Assembly (NCBI RefSeq): GCF_002564465.1
Contig: NZ_NUUX01000006.1
Span: 1-64,000, forward strand
Direction: 5' to 3'
DNA: 64,000 nt
Origin: Bacillus sp. AFS088145
Lineage (GTDB): Bacteria; Bacillota; Bacilli; Bacillales; Bacillaceae_G
The translations under genes and the position numbers were made by a program. The notes beneath the pieces are model-generated. The model was given only the letters and a program-made list of their open reading frames with translations. It was not told the origin of the DNA and did not search any database. Positions 25,639-33,985 of this stretch are shown one piece after another (the first letter of the stretch is position 1; each line of letters starts with the position of its first letter).

Positions 25639-27033
25639 ATGGAGAATCAAAACAAAGGTTTACAACAAAATTTAAAGAACCGCCATATTCAGATGATTTC
25701 AATTGGGGGAATCATTGGGGCTGGTTTATTCGTAGGTAGCGGGAATGTTATTCATAGTGCAGGTCCATCAGCAATTGTTGCTTATGTAATAGCGGGAGTA
25801 TTAGTTGCACTTCTTATGAGAATGTTAGGAGAAATGGCTGCAGAGAACCCAGATAGTGGATCGTTTTCAACGTATGCAAAAGAGTCGATTGGCCCTTGGG
25901 CAGGTTACACGATTGGATGGTTGTATTGGTTTTTTTGGTTGATTACAATCGCAATCGAGGCGATTGCAGGTGCAAATATTATGAATTCATGGTTCCCAAG
26001 TATTCCATTATGGGGCTGGGCTTTAATTCTTACATTTGCTCTTACACTCACCAATATTTTATCAGTGAAAACATTTGGAGAGTTTGAATATTGGTTTGCC
26101 ATTACAAAGGTAGTGGCGATTTCAGCATTTATGTTATTAGGTCTAGCGATTTTATTTAAATTTATTCCCACAATTCAATCTCCGGGATTATCAAATTTGA
26201 CACAGCATGGCGGATTTTTCCCTAAAGGTGTGAGTGCAATATTAGGTGGGTTTATGACGGTTATGTTTGCATTTTTTGGATCTGAAATTGCTGCGATTGC
26301 TGCTGGTGAAACAAAAGATCCTCAAAAGTCTGTTGTTACTGCTATTAATTCTGTTGTTTGGCGTGTAGCATTGTTCTACATTGGATCAGTTACTATTTTA
26401 GTTTTATTAATGCCTTGGAATGACGCGAAATCGTTAAGTAGCCCATATGTAACGTTGCTTACAAATTTAGGGATTCCTGGGGCTGCAACAATCATGAAGA
26501 TTGTTGTACTTTTTTCAGTACTTTCTTGTTTGAATTCAGCACTTTACACGAATTCTCGCATGCTATATTCGTTAGCAAAGCAAGGAAATGCTCCGAGAAT
26601 TTTTACAAAAGTAAACAAAGGTGGATCACCATATTTGGCGGTCTGGGCAAGTTCAGCTTTCGCCTTTCTAGCTGCAATTTTTAACTTTATTTCACCAGAT
26701 AAACTTTTTTCATTTCTACTGAATGCATCAGGTTCAATTGCTCTTCTAGTGTATATTGTTATTGCAGTCTCGCATTTAATAAAGAGAAGAGAAGCTGAGA
26801 AAAAAGGTAAAGTATTACGATTAAAAATGTGGGGTTTCCCATATATAACTTACATTTCCATCATCGCAATGGTCGTAATTTATTTCTCGATGTTCTTTAT
26901 GAGTGGTCTTCGCTCACAATTCTATTTAACATCTTTAATTACAGTTTTAGTAATTTCTTCATTCTTCATTTTTAAAGTTGGAAAGAAAGAGAAAGTTGAA
27001 TCAAAACATGAAGAATTGATTATAAATAATTAA
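25639..27033 (+). CDS. Amino acid permease of the APC family, GABA-permease-like
   Basis: This 464-residue protein has 12 membrane segments and an N-terminal LKNRHIQMISIGGIIGAGLF motif, the substrate-site signature of the AAT subgroup that contains GabP, and GEMAAENPDSGSFSTYA in helix 3. I prefer ATG 25639 over GTG 25633. As the third gene after an aldehyde dehydrogenase and GabT-like enzyme it most likely imports GABA or a related omega-amino acid. The closest B. subtilis-type comparison is GabP; gene symbol withheld because relatives carry other amino acids. Confidence 0.8.
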   Translation: MENQNKGLQQNLKNRHIQMISIGGIIGAGLFVGSGNVIHSAGPSAIVAYVIAGVLVALLMRMLGEMAAENPDSGSFSTYAKESIGPWAGYTIGWLYWFFWLITIAIEAIAGANIMNSWFPSIPLWGWALILTFALTLTNILSVKTFGEFEYWFAITKVVAISAFMLLGLAILFKFIPTIQSPGLSNLTQHGGFFPKGVSAILGGFMTVMFAFFGSEIAAIAAGETKDPQKSVVTAINSVVWRVALFYIGSVTILVLLMPWNDAKSLSSPYVTLLTNLGIPGAATIMKIVVLFSVLSCLNSALYTNSRMLYSLAKQGNAPRIFTKVNKGGSPYLAVWASSAFAFLAAIFNFISPDKLFSFLLNASGSIALLVYIVIAVSHLIKRREAEKKGKVLRLKMWGFPYITYISIIAMVVIYFSMFFMSGLRSQFYLTSLITVLVISSFFIFKVGKKEKVESKHEELIINN

Positions 27034-27061
27034 TGCATGTGCTAGTTTAATAAGAACGTAA

Positions 27062-27092
27062 AATGGCTGTCAATATTGACAGCCATTTTTTA
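27062..27092. terminator. Bidirectional terminator between the permease and uvrC-like genes
   Basis: AAATGGCTGTCAA and TTGACAGCCATTT form a long perfect stem with T-runs on the plus strand; the complementary A-run makes it usable on the minus strand too. Confidence 0.85.
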
Positions 27093-27128
27093 CATACAAA
27101 ATATTAACATTTTATTTTAATAGAGCTT

Positions 27129-28208
27129 TTATACAAAGAAATTAACTATTTTTCGAAGTTCTTTTGTTAATTTAGTACTAGTAGGACTAAGCCATCTTTT
27201 TGGAACAATTAGATGCTTGCAATTCTTACTATTTAAATAGCTGTAAATAATTTGAGCTTCGTCGATTTCATCGCGGCTTACATCTTTAGTAGATTGATTA
27301 TTATTATGTTTGAAGTAATCAAGTGAATTTGAATATATTTGTTCAATCAACCGATCTAATGAATCGTCTTCAATTTCTACCAATTCACAATGCAATATTT
27401 GTGTTCGACAAATCAGAAAATACTTAAATTTGTTGTTTTCTAATTGTTCAATTGTAACAATATTATGATTTTGTTCAGTAAATTCGATTAGTTTTTCTTT
27501 ATTAGTTAAAGACTTAACCGTTTCAATCCAATCCCTGTATTTTGCCGCAGCCTCAAAATCAAATTGTTCAGATGCTGATAACATAAGTCTTTCCATTTCC
27601 TCAAGCAGACTCAAGTCAGTACGATTAAGAAATCGAATAACTTTATCAATGATCATATTGTACTCTTCAAGCGCTGATCCACCTAGACAAATTCCATTAC
27701 ATGTCCCTAATGAATAATTTAAACATGCGCTATTCTTTACTGCCAGATGGCCACAATTAATTTTAAAGCATTCCTTGATGCCGGTAACTGCTCTTTCAAC
27801 AGTACTTCTACTTGTAAAAGGACCAAATATTAATATATTTTCACTTTCAATAGGCTCGTAGCTAATTTCAAATGAAGGAACTTTTTTATTTAAGTTGATG
27901 ACTAAGTAAATAAAAGATTGCGGACTTTTCATCATACGATTATACATTGGTTTAATTTCTTTAATTAAATGACACTCAAGCATTAAAGCATCGAATTCAG
28001 TATCAGTCAATAAATAGTCAAAATCCTTTAAATGGGTTACCAGTTTTTTCACTTTTGGTGAATGTCCCTTTGAATTTTGAAAATAAGATTGAACTCGTTT
28101 TTTTAAGCTTTTTGCCTTTCCGACATAAAGGATTTGACCTTTTGAATCTTTCATTAAATAAACGCCAGGGGATAAAGGCAGATTTTTTACTTTTTCTTGT
28201 AGATTTAT
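27129..28208 (-). CDS. Short UvrC-like GIY-YIG nuclease with UVR domain, apparent ATA start
   Basis: The protein has a GIY-YIG nuclease domain at its N-terminus (PGVYLMKD..., LYVGKAKSLKKRVQSYF), a cysteine cluster (CLNYSLGTCNGICLGG), and a UVR motif (FDFEAAAKYRDWIETVKSL), but ends near residue 359, so the RNase H-like and HhH parts of full UvrC (about 590 residues) are missing. This resembles Cho-type or other truncated UvrC relatives that make one incision during excision repair. The first standard start is ATG 28154, yet the conserved NLQEKVKNLPLSPGVYL segment lies upstream in frame, preceded by ATA at 28208, a good AAAGGGATGA ribosome site and an in-frame TGA. ATA at 28208 is therefore the likely start. 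Confidence 0.75.
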   Translation of the reverse strand: MNLQEKVKNLPLSPGVYLMKDSKGQILYVGKAKSLKKRVQSYFQNSKGHSPKVKKLVTHLKDFDYLLTDTEFDALMLECHLIKEIKPMYNRMMKSPQSFIYLVINLNKKVPSFEISYEPIESENILIFGPFTSRSTVERAVTGIKECFKINCGHLAVKNSACLNYSLGTCNGICLGGSALEEYNMIIDKVIRFLNRTDLSLLEEMERLMLSASEQFDFEAAAKYRDWIETVKSLTNKEKLIEFTEQNHNIVTIEQLENNKFKYFLICRTQILHCELVEIEDDSLDRLIEQIYSNSLDYFKHNNNQSTKDVSRDEIDEAQIIYSYLNSKNCKHLIVPKRWLSPTSTKLTKELRKIVNFFV

Positions 28209-28404
28209 AGTAGTTCATCCCTTTTCTTGTAAGTATAATCTCATTTTAACATGAGAAATGAATTAAAAGTCAGAACAATTATGTGGAATAACTTCAACAA
28301 AACTTTATATAAAAAACATAATTTAAAGTCTTTAATACACGCATAAAAGAACGACTACAAGCGTAAAAATTGACTACAGATGATTTAAAGGAGTAGTGAT
28401 CTTG

Positions 28405-28740
28405 ATGAAAACAATCTATACGACATCCTCTTTCTCCAATTGGATTCTAGCTTGTATTGTTAATGTATTAATCATTTGGTTATGCAGTTTATTTGCTCAT
28501 TTAGTCAACTGGAAGTATGCTGACATGGGATTCTTTCTATACTTTGTCATTCTAGTATTCTATATTATTTGTTTAAAACTAAATGAAGGATTCCCAGCGC
28601 TTTTTCGGAAATTTGTACTCCGCAAAAAATTTGATTTAGTGAGAGTATCTGCTTATGAAGTAACTATTATTCTAGTAGCTATTTTTCACGTATTAAGAGC
28701 GATTGTGATTTATAAGGATGCTCTTAGTGCCGTATTTTGA
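28405..28740 (+). CDS. Small membrane protein of unknown function
   Basis: ATG 28405 lies 11 bases after AAGGAG; TTG 28402 is an alternative start. The 111-residue protein has three likely membrane segments (about residues 10-30, 40-57 and 82-103) and a basic loop (RKFVLRKKFDLVR). It follows the divergent uvrC-like gene and has its own terminator. I do not recognise a family and see no catalytic motif. Confidence 0.65.
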   Translation: MKTIYTTSSFSNWILACIVNVLIIWLCSLFAHLVNWKYADMGFFLYFVILVFYIICLKLNEGFPALFRKFVLRKKFDLVRVSAYEVTIILVAIFHVLRAIVIYKDALSAVF

Positions 28741-28762
28741 TTCAATCTCATTGAACTTCATT

Positions 28763-28811
28763 AAAAAATGAGGGAATCCTAACAGTCTTTAGGAGAACCC
28801 TCTTTTTTATT
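28763..28811 (+). terminator. Terminator after the small membrane protein gene
   Basis: GAGGG-AA-TCCTAA pairs with TTTAGGA-GA-ACCCTC and is followed by TTTTTT; A-rich flank on the other side makes it bidirectional. Confidence 0.75.
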
Positions 28812-28817
28812 TTACTG

Positions 28818-29067
28818 GCAAGAAAGATTTGAAAAGCAATAAATAATGAGCAGTGAAAAATAAAGTCAGAGCTGCAAATAAGTCTTGGAGTATCGCAAAT
28901 AAAAAGCCACTCTGTGCAAATAAAAGATGAAATACTGCAAATAAACGGAGAACTGCAAATAAAATCAAGGAATCGCAATTAAAATTGGCATAAGTGCAAT
29001 TAAATTCAGAGAATCGCAATTAAAAATAGTAAAACTGCAATTAAATTTCAAAGAATCGCAAATTAAC
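28818..29067. repeat. Phased array of GCAAATAAA / GCAATTAAA words every 21 bp
   Basis: A conserved word starts at 28874, 28895, 28916, 28937, 28955, 28975, 28996, 29016, 29037 and 29058; spacings are 21, 21, 21, 18, 20, 21, 20, 21 and 21 bp. The first five units read GCAAATAA(A), the next four GCAATTAAA. Degenerate units at 28835 and 28855 extend it to the left. The intervening 11-12 bases are not conserved apart from a preceding CT, TC or GT. No open frame on either strand makes sense; a minus-strand ORF is an artefact of the repeat. Confidence 0.85.
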
Positions 29068-29085
29068 TTAATAATTACCCATACC

Positions 29086-29262
29086 AGTTGGGGTATTATG
29101 ACTTGGGTATTGTAGATAGTAGATATTTTCTAGAGGTAAAATTGTAAATATATTCTTATTCTTATTGAATCAACTAAAAAATTGAGAAAATCTGCTTATT
29201 ATATATTAAAAAGTTGACCATATTAACTTCGAATAAAAAAATACAGTTGAGATACCCCAACT
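29086..29262. other. Possible small element bounded by an 11-bp inverted pair
   Basis: AGTTGGGGTAT (29086-29096) is inverted as ATACCCCAACT (29252-29262). The similarity continues imperfectly inward (GACTTGGGTAT against AACTGTAT). The 177-bp segment between has no gene and is very AT-rich. It may be a degenerate miniature transposable element or chance. Confidence 0.35.
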
Positions 29263-29364
29263 ACTAAAGATTAAATCAATCATGTAAATAATATGCTGCA
29301 CTACTTTCTAATAAATTTTTAAATAAGGATCATAATTACTATATAATCTTAATAGGTGATGAAA

Positions 29365-30099
29365 ATGTTTTTAAAAAAAATTACACTTTTGCGTGATGAT
29401 ATTAATTCCTTTAGCCAATATCCGTTTTCAATTCCTTCCATTAAATCTTTTGATGAATTGAACCTAAGAAGTAATGTAACCTTTTTTGTAGGTGAAAATG
29501 GTTCCGGAAAGTCTACATTATTGGAAGCAATTGCTGATAAATGTGATTTTAATACGGCGGGTGGGGGACGTAATAATAATTATGAAGTTTTTGCATCAGA
29601 GTCACAGCTTGGAAATTACATAAGACTTTCTTGGTTGCCGAAAATTTCGAATGGATTTTTCTTACGAGCGGAATCATTTTATTATTTTGCTACTTACTTA
29701 GATGAATTAGAGGATCCAGAAAATGAAAAATATGACAGCTATGGCGGACAGTCTCTCCATAATCAATCACATGGGGAATCGTTTTTGTCCCTGTTTTTAA
29801 ATCGATTTAATGAAACGGCAATCTATTTGTTAGATGAGCCTGAAGTAGCATTGTCCCCAGCTAGGCAATTATCATTTTTAAAAATAATTCATGATTTAGT
29901 CGAAAATGAAAATTCACAGTTCATTATTGCTACGCATTCTCCAATTCTTCTTGGTTATCCAAATGCAGATATTCTAAGCTTTGATCATGGAGAAATTACT
30001 AGAATTGATTATGAAAATACGGATCATTATCAAATTACTAAATACTTTTTACAAAACAGAGAAAAGTTTTTAAGTGATTTGTTACGTGATGATGAGTGA
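29365..30099 (+). CDS. AAA/ABC-type ATPase (COG3910-like)
   Basis: I start at ATG 29365, five bases after AGGTGA. The 244-residue protein has Walker A VGENGSGKSTLLEAI, a signature-like SHGESFLSLF, Walker B IYLLDEPEVALSP and a switch-region His in IIATHSPILLG. It is a single soluble ATPase domain without a permease; the DEPE(V)ALSP form and the short length resemble predicted AAA ATPases of the COG3910 group, related to RecF/SMC-type domains. No partner gene is adjacent, so its cellular role is unknown. Confidence 0.8.
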   Translation: MFLKKITLLRDDINSFSQYPFSIPSIKSFDELNLRSNVTFFVGENGSGKSTLLEAIADKCDFNTAGGGRNNNYEVFASESQLGNYIRLSWLPKISNGFFLRAESFYYFATYLDELEDPENEKYDSYGGQSLHNQSHGESFLSLFLNRFNETAIYLLDEPEVALSPARQLSFLKIIHDLVENENSQFIIATHSPILLGYPNADILSFDHGEITRIDYENTDHYQITKYFLQNREKFLSDLLRDDE

Positions 30100-30104
30100 A
30101 GATT

Positions 30105-30142
30105 AAAAAACTCAGTTCACCTATGTGAAACTGAGTTTTTTG
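30105..30142. terminator. Bidirectional terminator between convergent genes
   Basis: AAAAAACTCAGTTCAC pairs with GTGAAACTGAGTTTTTT around CTAT. It serves the ATPase gene on the plus strand and the DUF952 gene on the minus strand. Confidence 0.88.
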
Positions 30143-30490
30143 TTATTCTTGCCCTACTAATTCATCAGGTAATCTAAATTGCCCATTCTTGTCAGAATTA
30201 AGATCAACAACTTTAAAAACAGCATCTAAATTTAATGGTCCATAAATATGAGGAAATAATTGCCCGAAGTTTTCAGTATCTTCATAGACGATTTTTGATT
30301 TTGTTTTTTCTTCATTAATACAAAGTATTTTTAAATCCGTTGCACCTTTAAAGAATAAGTTGGCGATTTCAACAGTTTGCTTGAGGGTAGAACAATGGAT
30401 AAACCCCTCGTTGTTTAAACTATCAGGTGAATATTCACATAAATTATTTGTATTTTGCCAGTCTTTGTTTCCAATAATATGTAAAATCAT
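30143..30490 (-). CDS. DUF952-family protein
   Basis: The 115-residue protein shows the DUF952 pattern: MILHIIGNKDW at the start, then SLNNEGFIHCST, an ANLFFKG segment and FPHIYGPLNLDAVFKV. The His in FIHCS and the downstream FPHIYGPL block are the conserved core. Biochemical function of the family is not established as far as I know; the fold has been compared with ADP-ribosyl-handling proteins. AAAGGAGA precedes the ATG. It lies 19 bp downstream of the gene at 30510-31253 and is probably co-transcribed with it. Confidence 0.82.
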   Translation of the reverse strand: MILHIIGNKDWQNTNNLCEYSPDSLNNEGFIHCSTLKQTVEIANLFFKGATDLKILCINEEKTKSKIVYEDTENFGQLFPHIYGPLNLDAVFKVVDLNSDKNGQFRLPDELVGQE

Positions 30491-30509
30491 TTTGGTTCTC
30501 CTTTAATCA

Positions 30510-31253
30510 TTACTCAAAGTATAATTTAATTTTTCTTTTCATCTCTTCTTTATTTTCCGCAAATTGTTTATGTCGATGTCCATTCCCGCCAGATGTATGG
30601 GGAAATCCGTATAAAATTGAATCCGAGTTTAAATAATCATTTGTAGTTAGATAGGTTAATACTTTTGAAACATTAACTCCTAATGGGATAATTAGAGGGT
30701 GTTCTAGTCTTATGATTTCCGCCGCAAAGGTATTAACAATATACTTTTTAAGTAGATCAGTTCTTAAAATATTCGGGGTTGAACCATTATAGTTTTTCCC
30801 TTTATAAAAAACTGGGTATTTAATGACAGAAGTCGTTTGTACTAAATGACTTGCTGTACTAAAAAGTTCGCTAGTTGAATTTAATCCAAGATAATGATGT
30901 AATTCCAATTCATCTAACATAGCAATTAAATTTTTTCGCATCGGTCCTTCAAAGCTAGAATTCTTTTTAACTTCATGTAAAATTTCTTCGTCATCCATCT
31001 CCTTATCCTTAAGTCTGATCACAGTAGAATAAGATTGTTTCATTTGATGTAAGCCTGGTGTAATCCCAACTATGATGACTTTAGCTCGCTCATTAATGTA
31101 CTCAAAAGGAGCATAATAAATTTCTAAATTTTTCTTTTCATCTTTATCTATTAGAAATTTTTCACTTTGTAATGTACTAGTTTCAAGTAAAGGAGATAAA
31201 GAAGTTATTAACTTTTTATATTTGGTAAATTTTGCATTCGCTAAGATTGCCAT
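30510..31253 (-). CDS. Uracil-DNA-glycosylase-superfamily-like protein
   Basis: The 247-residue protein contains VIIVGITPGLHQ near residue 60, like the GxxPG motif 1 of the uracil-DNA glycosylase fold, and ends with YGFPHTSGGNGHR, like the HPS motif 2. The segment between includes hydrophobic strands (PLIIPLGVNVSKVL) in the places expected for the fold. Overall similarity to classic Ung/MUG families is not evident, so it may belong to an uncharacterised branch with altered activity. ATGGAGGAAAA precedes the start. Call rests on motif reading only. Confidence 0.5.
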   Translation of the reverse strand: MAILANAKFTKYKKLITSLSPLLETSTLQSEKFLIDKDEKKNLEIYYAPFEYINERAKVIIVGITPGLHQMKQSYSTVIRLKDKEMDDEEILHEVKKNSSFEGPMRKNLIAMLDELELHHYLGLNSTSELFSTASHLVQTTSVIKYPVFYKGKNYNGSTPNILRTDLLKKYIVNTFAAEIIRLEHPLIIPLGVNVSKVLTYLTTNDYLNSDSILYGFPHTSGGNGHRHKQFAENKEEMKRKIKLYFE

Positions 31254-31335
31254 ATTTTTCCTCCATCAAAACTATTTTTTGTTTATTTTAACGAAAGTCA
31301 TCCATTAAATCCAACCATTTAGGATTAACCTTTCA

Positions 31336-31366
31336 AGTATAAAGTTGGACATTTTTGATAAAACTA
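31336..31366 (+). promoter_or_regulatory. Sigma-G-like promoter of the first germination operon
   Basis: AGTATA (31336-31341), 18 bp, then AAAACTA (31360-31366) partly match the forespore sigma-G consensus TGAATA-N18-CATACTA. The second ger operon has a candidate with the same 18-bp spacing, which supports both. Confidence 0.4.
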
Positions 31367-31412
31367 ATTAGCTGATAGTAAAGTGGAAATTTATGAAAGG
31401 CTGGAAGATTAA

Positions 31413-32867
31413 GTGGATTATTCTAATGAACAAAAGAAGCGTTTAAGTAAATTTAATTTACGTTCTTCCGTTCTTCATACTGAAGGGAATTTAATAGAAA
31501 ACCTTAACATTATTCAGAGAATCTTTCCTACCTCTGATTTAGTAACAAAAGACTTGATAATTCGAGATAAGCAGACTGTGCTTTGCTATTTGTCTAGTAT
31601 AGTCGATGAACAAAAAATATCTCAATTTATTAATACAATAAGTTCGAATACAGAAGAAATAGAATTATTCATAACGAATAATACAGTTCGTACTAATCAA
31701 ATCTTAGAAATTGAAACAGCAATATTGGATGGTAAAAGTATTCTACTAGTAGAAAGCGATCCAGTCGCATTTGTTTATTCGACTGGAAAATTACCACAAA
31801 GAGCGTATACGCCTCCAAGTATTGATAATTCTTTAAGAGGTTCAAAAATATCCTTTGTTGAAACTGATCAAGCTAATATTGCTTTACTTCGTAGATTTAT
31901 TAAAAGTCGAGATTTTCAAATTAAGCAAGTTGAAATCGGGAATGAGAATAAAAGTATAGTATCAATTGCGTATATCGATGGATTAGTAGATGAAGATTTA
32001 CTATCTGGTGTAGAACAAAATATTTCAAAGATAAAACTTGATTCTGTTTTAAATGCAAACCATTTAGGGCAATTAATGGAAAAGAACCCATTTTCGCCTT
32101 TTCCTCAATATTTTACAACTGAAAGACCGGATGTTGCGGCTACGACATTACTTGAAGGAAAAGTAGTTTTAATCGTAGACCGATCCTCTGAAGTTATTAT
32201 TTTACCGATTAATTTTGCAATATTTTTTAAAACGATTGATGATTATGCAGCAAGATCGATGGTGGCGTCATTTAATCGTATACTTAGAATAGTTGCATTT
32301 TTTTTAACAATCTTTTTACCAGGAATCTATATTGCAATTATTTCATTTAATTATGAGATCGTTCCTTTAAAATTACTTCTATCCATCGGGGAATCTAGGG
32401 CAAAGGTTCCATTTGATCCTTTATTTGAAGCCATTGTTATGGAGATAACTTTAGAAATGTTAAGAGAAGCAGCTATTAGACTTCCAGCTCCTATTAGTAC
32501 AACAGTTGGCATTGTAGGTGGGATTGTAATCGGTCAAGCAGCTGTACAAGCAGGTATCGTTAGTAATATTATGGTAATCGTTGTAGCTTTAACTGCTATT
32601 TCATCATTTATTATTCCAAACTATGAAATGGCATCTAGTTTACGAGTCATTCGATTTCCAGTTATGATTATGGCTTCATTATTTGGTTTAATCGGTTTGA
32701 TTGTTAGTACTATGGTTCTCATGATCCATGGATTGAGCTTATCTAGCTATAACAAACCTTATACATTACCATTTTCCCCAATCAATCGTGATGCATTTAA
32801 AGATACATTCATAAGAGTACCTTTAAACTATCTTTGGAAAAAACAAAATAAACGTAATGAAGAATGA
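31413..32867 (+). CDS. GerA-family germinant receptor A subunit
   Basis: The 484-residue protein, starting at GTG 31413, has a soluble N-terminal region (about 1-290) with the GerA-family segments RGSKISFVETDQANIALLRR and TTERPDVAAT, then membrane helices and the conserved block EITLEMLREAAIRLP...STTVGIVGGIVIGQAAVQA. It would form a receptor in the inner spore membrane with the B and C subunits that follow. Its operon is paralogous to the one at 48260-51904. The ligand (amino acid or other nutrient) cannot be told. Confidence 0.93.
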   Translation: MDYSNEQKKRLSKFNLRSSVLHTEGNLIENLNIIQRIFPTSDLVTKDLIIRDKQTVLCYLSSIVDEQKISQFINTISSNTEEIELFITNNTVRTNQILEIETAILDGKSILLVESDPVAFVYSTGKLPQRAYTPPSIDNSLRGSKISFVETDQANIALLRRFIKSRDFQIKQVEIGNENKSIVSIAYIDGLVDEDLLSGVEQNISKIKLDSVLNANHLGQLMEKNPFSPFPQYFTTERPDVAATTLLEGKVVLIVDRSSEVIILPINFAIFFKTIDDYAARSMVASFNRILRIVAFFLTIFLPGIYIAIISFNYEIVPLKLLLSIGESRAKVPFDPLFEAIVMEITLEMLREAAIRLPAPISTTVGIVGGIVIGQAAVQAGIVSNIMVIVVALTAISSFIIPNYEMASSLRVIRFPVMIMASLFGLIGLIVSTMVLMIHGLSLSSYNKPYTLPFSPINRDAFKDTFIRVPLNYLWKKQNKRNEE

Positions 32868-32887
32868 ATGTTAGAAGGGATTCTTTC

Positions 32888-33985
32888 ATGGTTATTACGA
32901 AGTCAAAAATTACACAATTTCAATTTATTTTAATGATTTTTGGTATTCAAGTAGGGATTGGAATGTTGTCACTTCCAAGAGAACTGGCTCAAAAAGCAGG
33001 TACAAGTAGTTGGATTGCAATACTTTTTGGAGGGATGATTTCAACTGCTATTAGCATTTTATTTTTGAAATTAAGAGATAAGGCTCCTAATTTAAATTAC
33101 GTAAGTTTTTTTACTTTTTATCTAGGAAAAATAATAGGACCAATTGTAGTCTTTTTACAAGCTATCTATTTCCTTTATGCTGGGTATCTTGTATTATGTA
33201 GAGCCATCTTATATATTCAATCCTACATTCTTCAAGAAACAAAAGTGTATGTTTTATTGGTGTTATTTCTTTTTCCAACTTACCAGCTTTTAAGAGGTGG
33301 AATTCATTTAATTGCGAAATATATAGAAGCAATTTTTCCAATTGCTTTTTTTACTTTATTCATGCTACTTTTCACGCTTAAAGATGCCGATCTAAATTTT
33401 ATTTTACCAATTATAAAGAATGGCTGGATGCCGATTTTTAAGACAATTCCATTAACGACAACTTCATTTCTAGGCATTGAGTTAATTCTAGTTTTTTATC
33501 CTTATTTAAAGTCGAAGGAAAAGGCAATAAAAGGCGTTATTATTGGAAATGCATTAACAACTTTTACATATATTTTTGTAACAATCATTTGTTTTGTTAT
33601 TTATAGTCCTTATGAAATTAAAATGACGTTTGAGCCTGTAATCGATATTTTAAGTATAATGGAATTCCAATATGTTGAGAGATTAGATTTCATTTTATTC
33701 TCATTATTTTTAATGATTATATCGAAAACATGGGTTACGTATATTTGGGCCGGCATGAATGGATTATCAGAGGTATTTAAATTTAAACTAAAACCATTTA
33801 TCATTATAATTCTTTTTATCGTAATTCTCATACTTACGTTTATTCAAGTACCGACGTTTACAAATACGTCTATTCATTTACATTATATAATGATTTTTGG
33901 ATCATTCATTATAATCGGTATTCCAATCCTCTTATTGGTCGGCGGTTTAATAAAAAATAGGTTAAGTAAGGTGAAAATCAATTGA
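32888..33985 (+). CDS. GerB-family germinant receptor permease-like subunit
   Basis: I start at ATG 32888, nine bases after AGAAGGGA; the ATG at 32864 overlaps the previous stop but has no ribosome site. The 365-residue protein has ten membrane segments and the APC-like start FQFILMIFGIQVGIGMLSLPRELAQKAGTS of GerB proteins, in which GIG-xxSLPR is the family landmark. It forms the membrane channel-like part of the receptor. Confidence 0.92.
   Translation: MVITKSKITQFQFILMIFGIQVGIGMLSLPRELAQKAGTSSWIAILFGGMISTAISILFLKLRDKAPNLNYVSFFTFYLGKIIGPIVVFLQAIYFLYAGYLVLCRAILYIQSYILQETKVYVLLVLFLFPTYQLLRGGIHLIAKYIEAIFPIAFFTLFMLLFTLKDADLNFILPIIKNGWMPIFKTIPLTTTSFLGIELILVFYPYLKSKEKAIKGVIIGNALTTFTYIFVTIICFVIYSPYEIKMTFEPVIDILSIMEFQYVERLDFILFSLFLMIISKTWVTYIWAGMNGLSEVFKFKLKPFIIIILFIVILILTFIQVPTFTNTSIHLHYIMIFGSFIIIGIPILLLVGGLIKNRLSKVKIN

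Noticed and set aside
28748-29019. Minus-strand ORFs of 70-76 residues with repeating FIC/LFA words
   Set aside because: They are translations of the 21-bp repeat array; no ribosome site, and the periodicity is in the DNA, not in a codon-selected protein.
28874-29067. CRISPR-like array
   Set aside because: The repeated word is only 9 bp with 11-12 bp fillers, far too short, and no cas genes are present.
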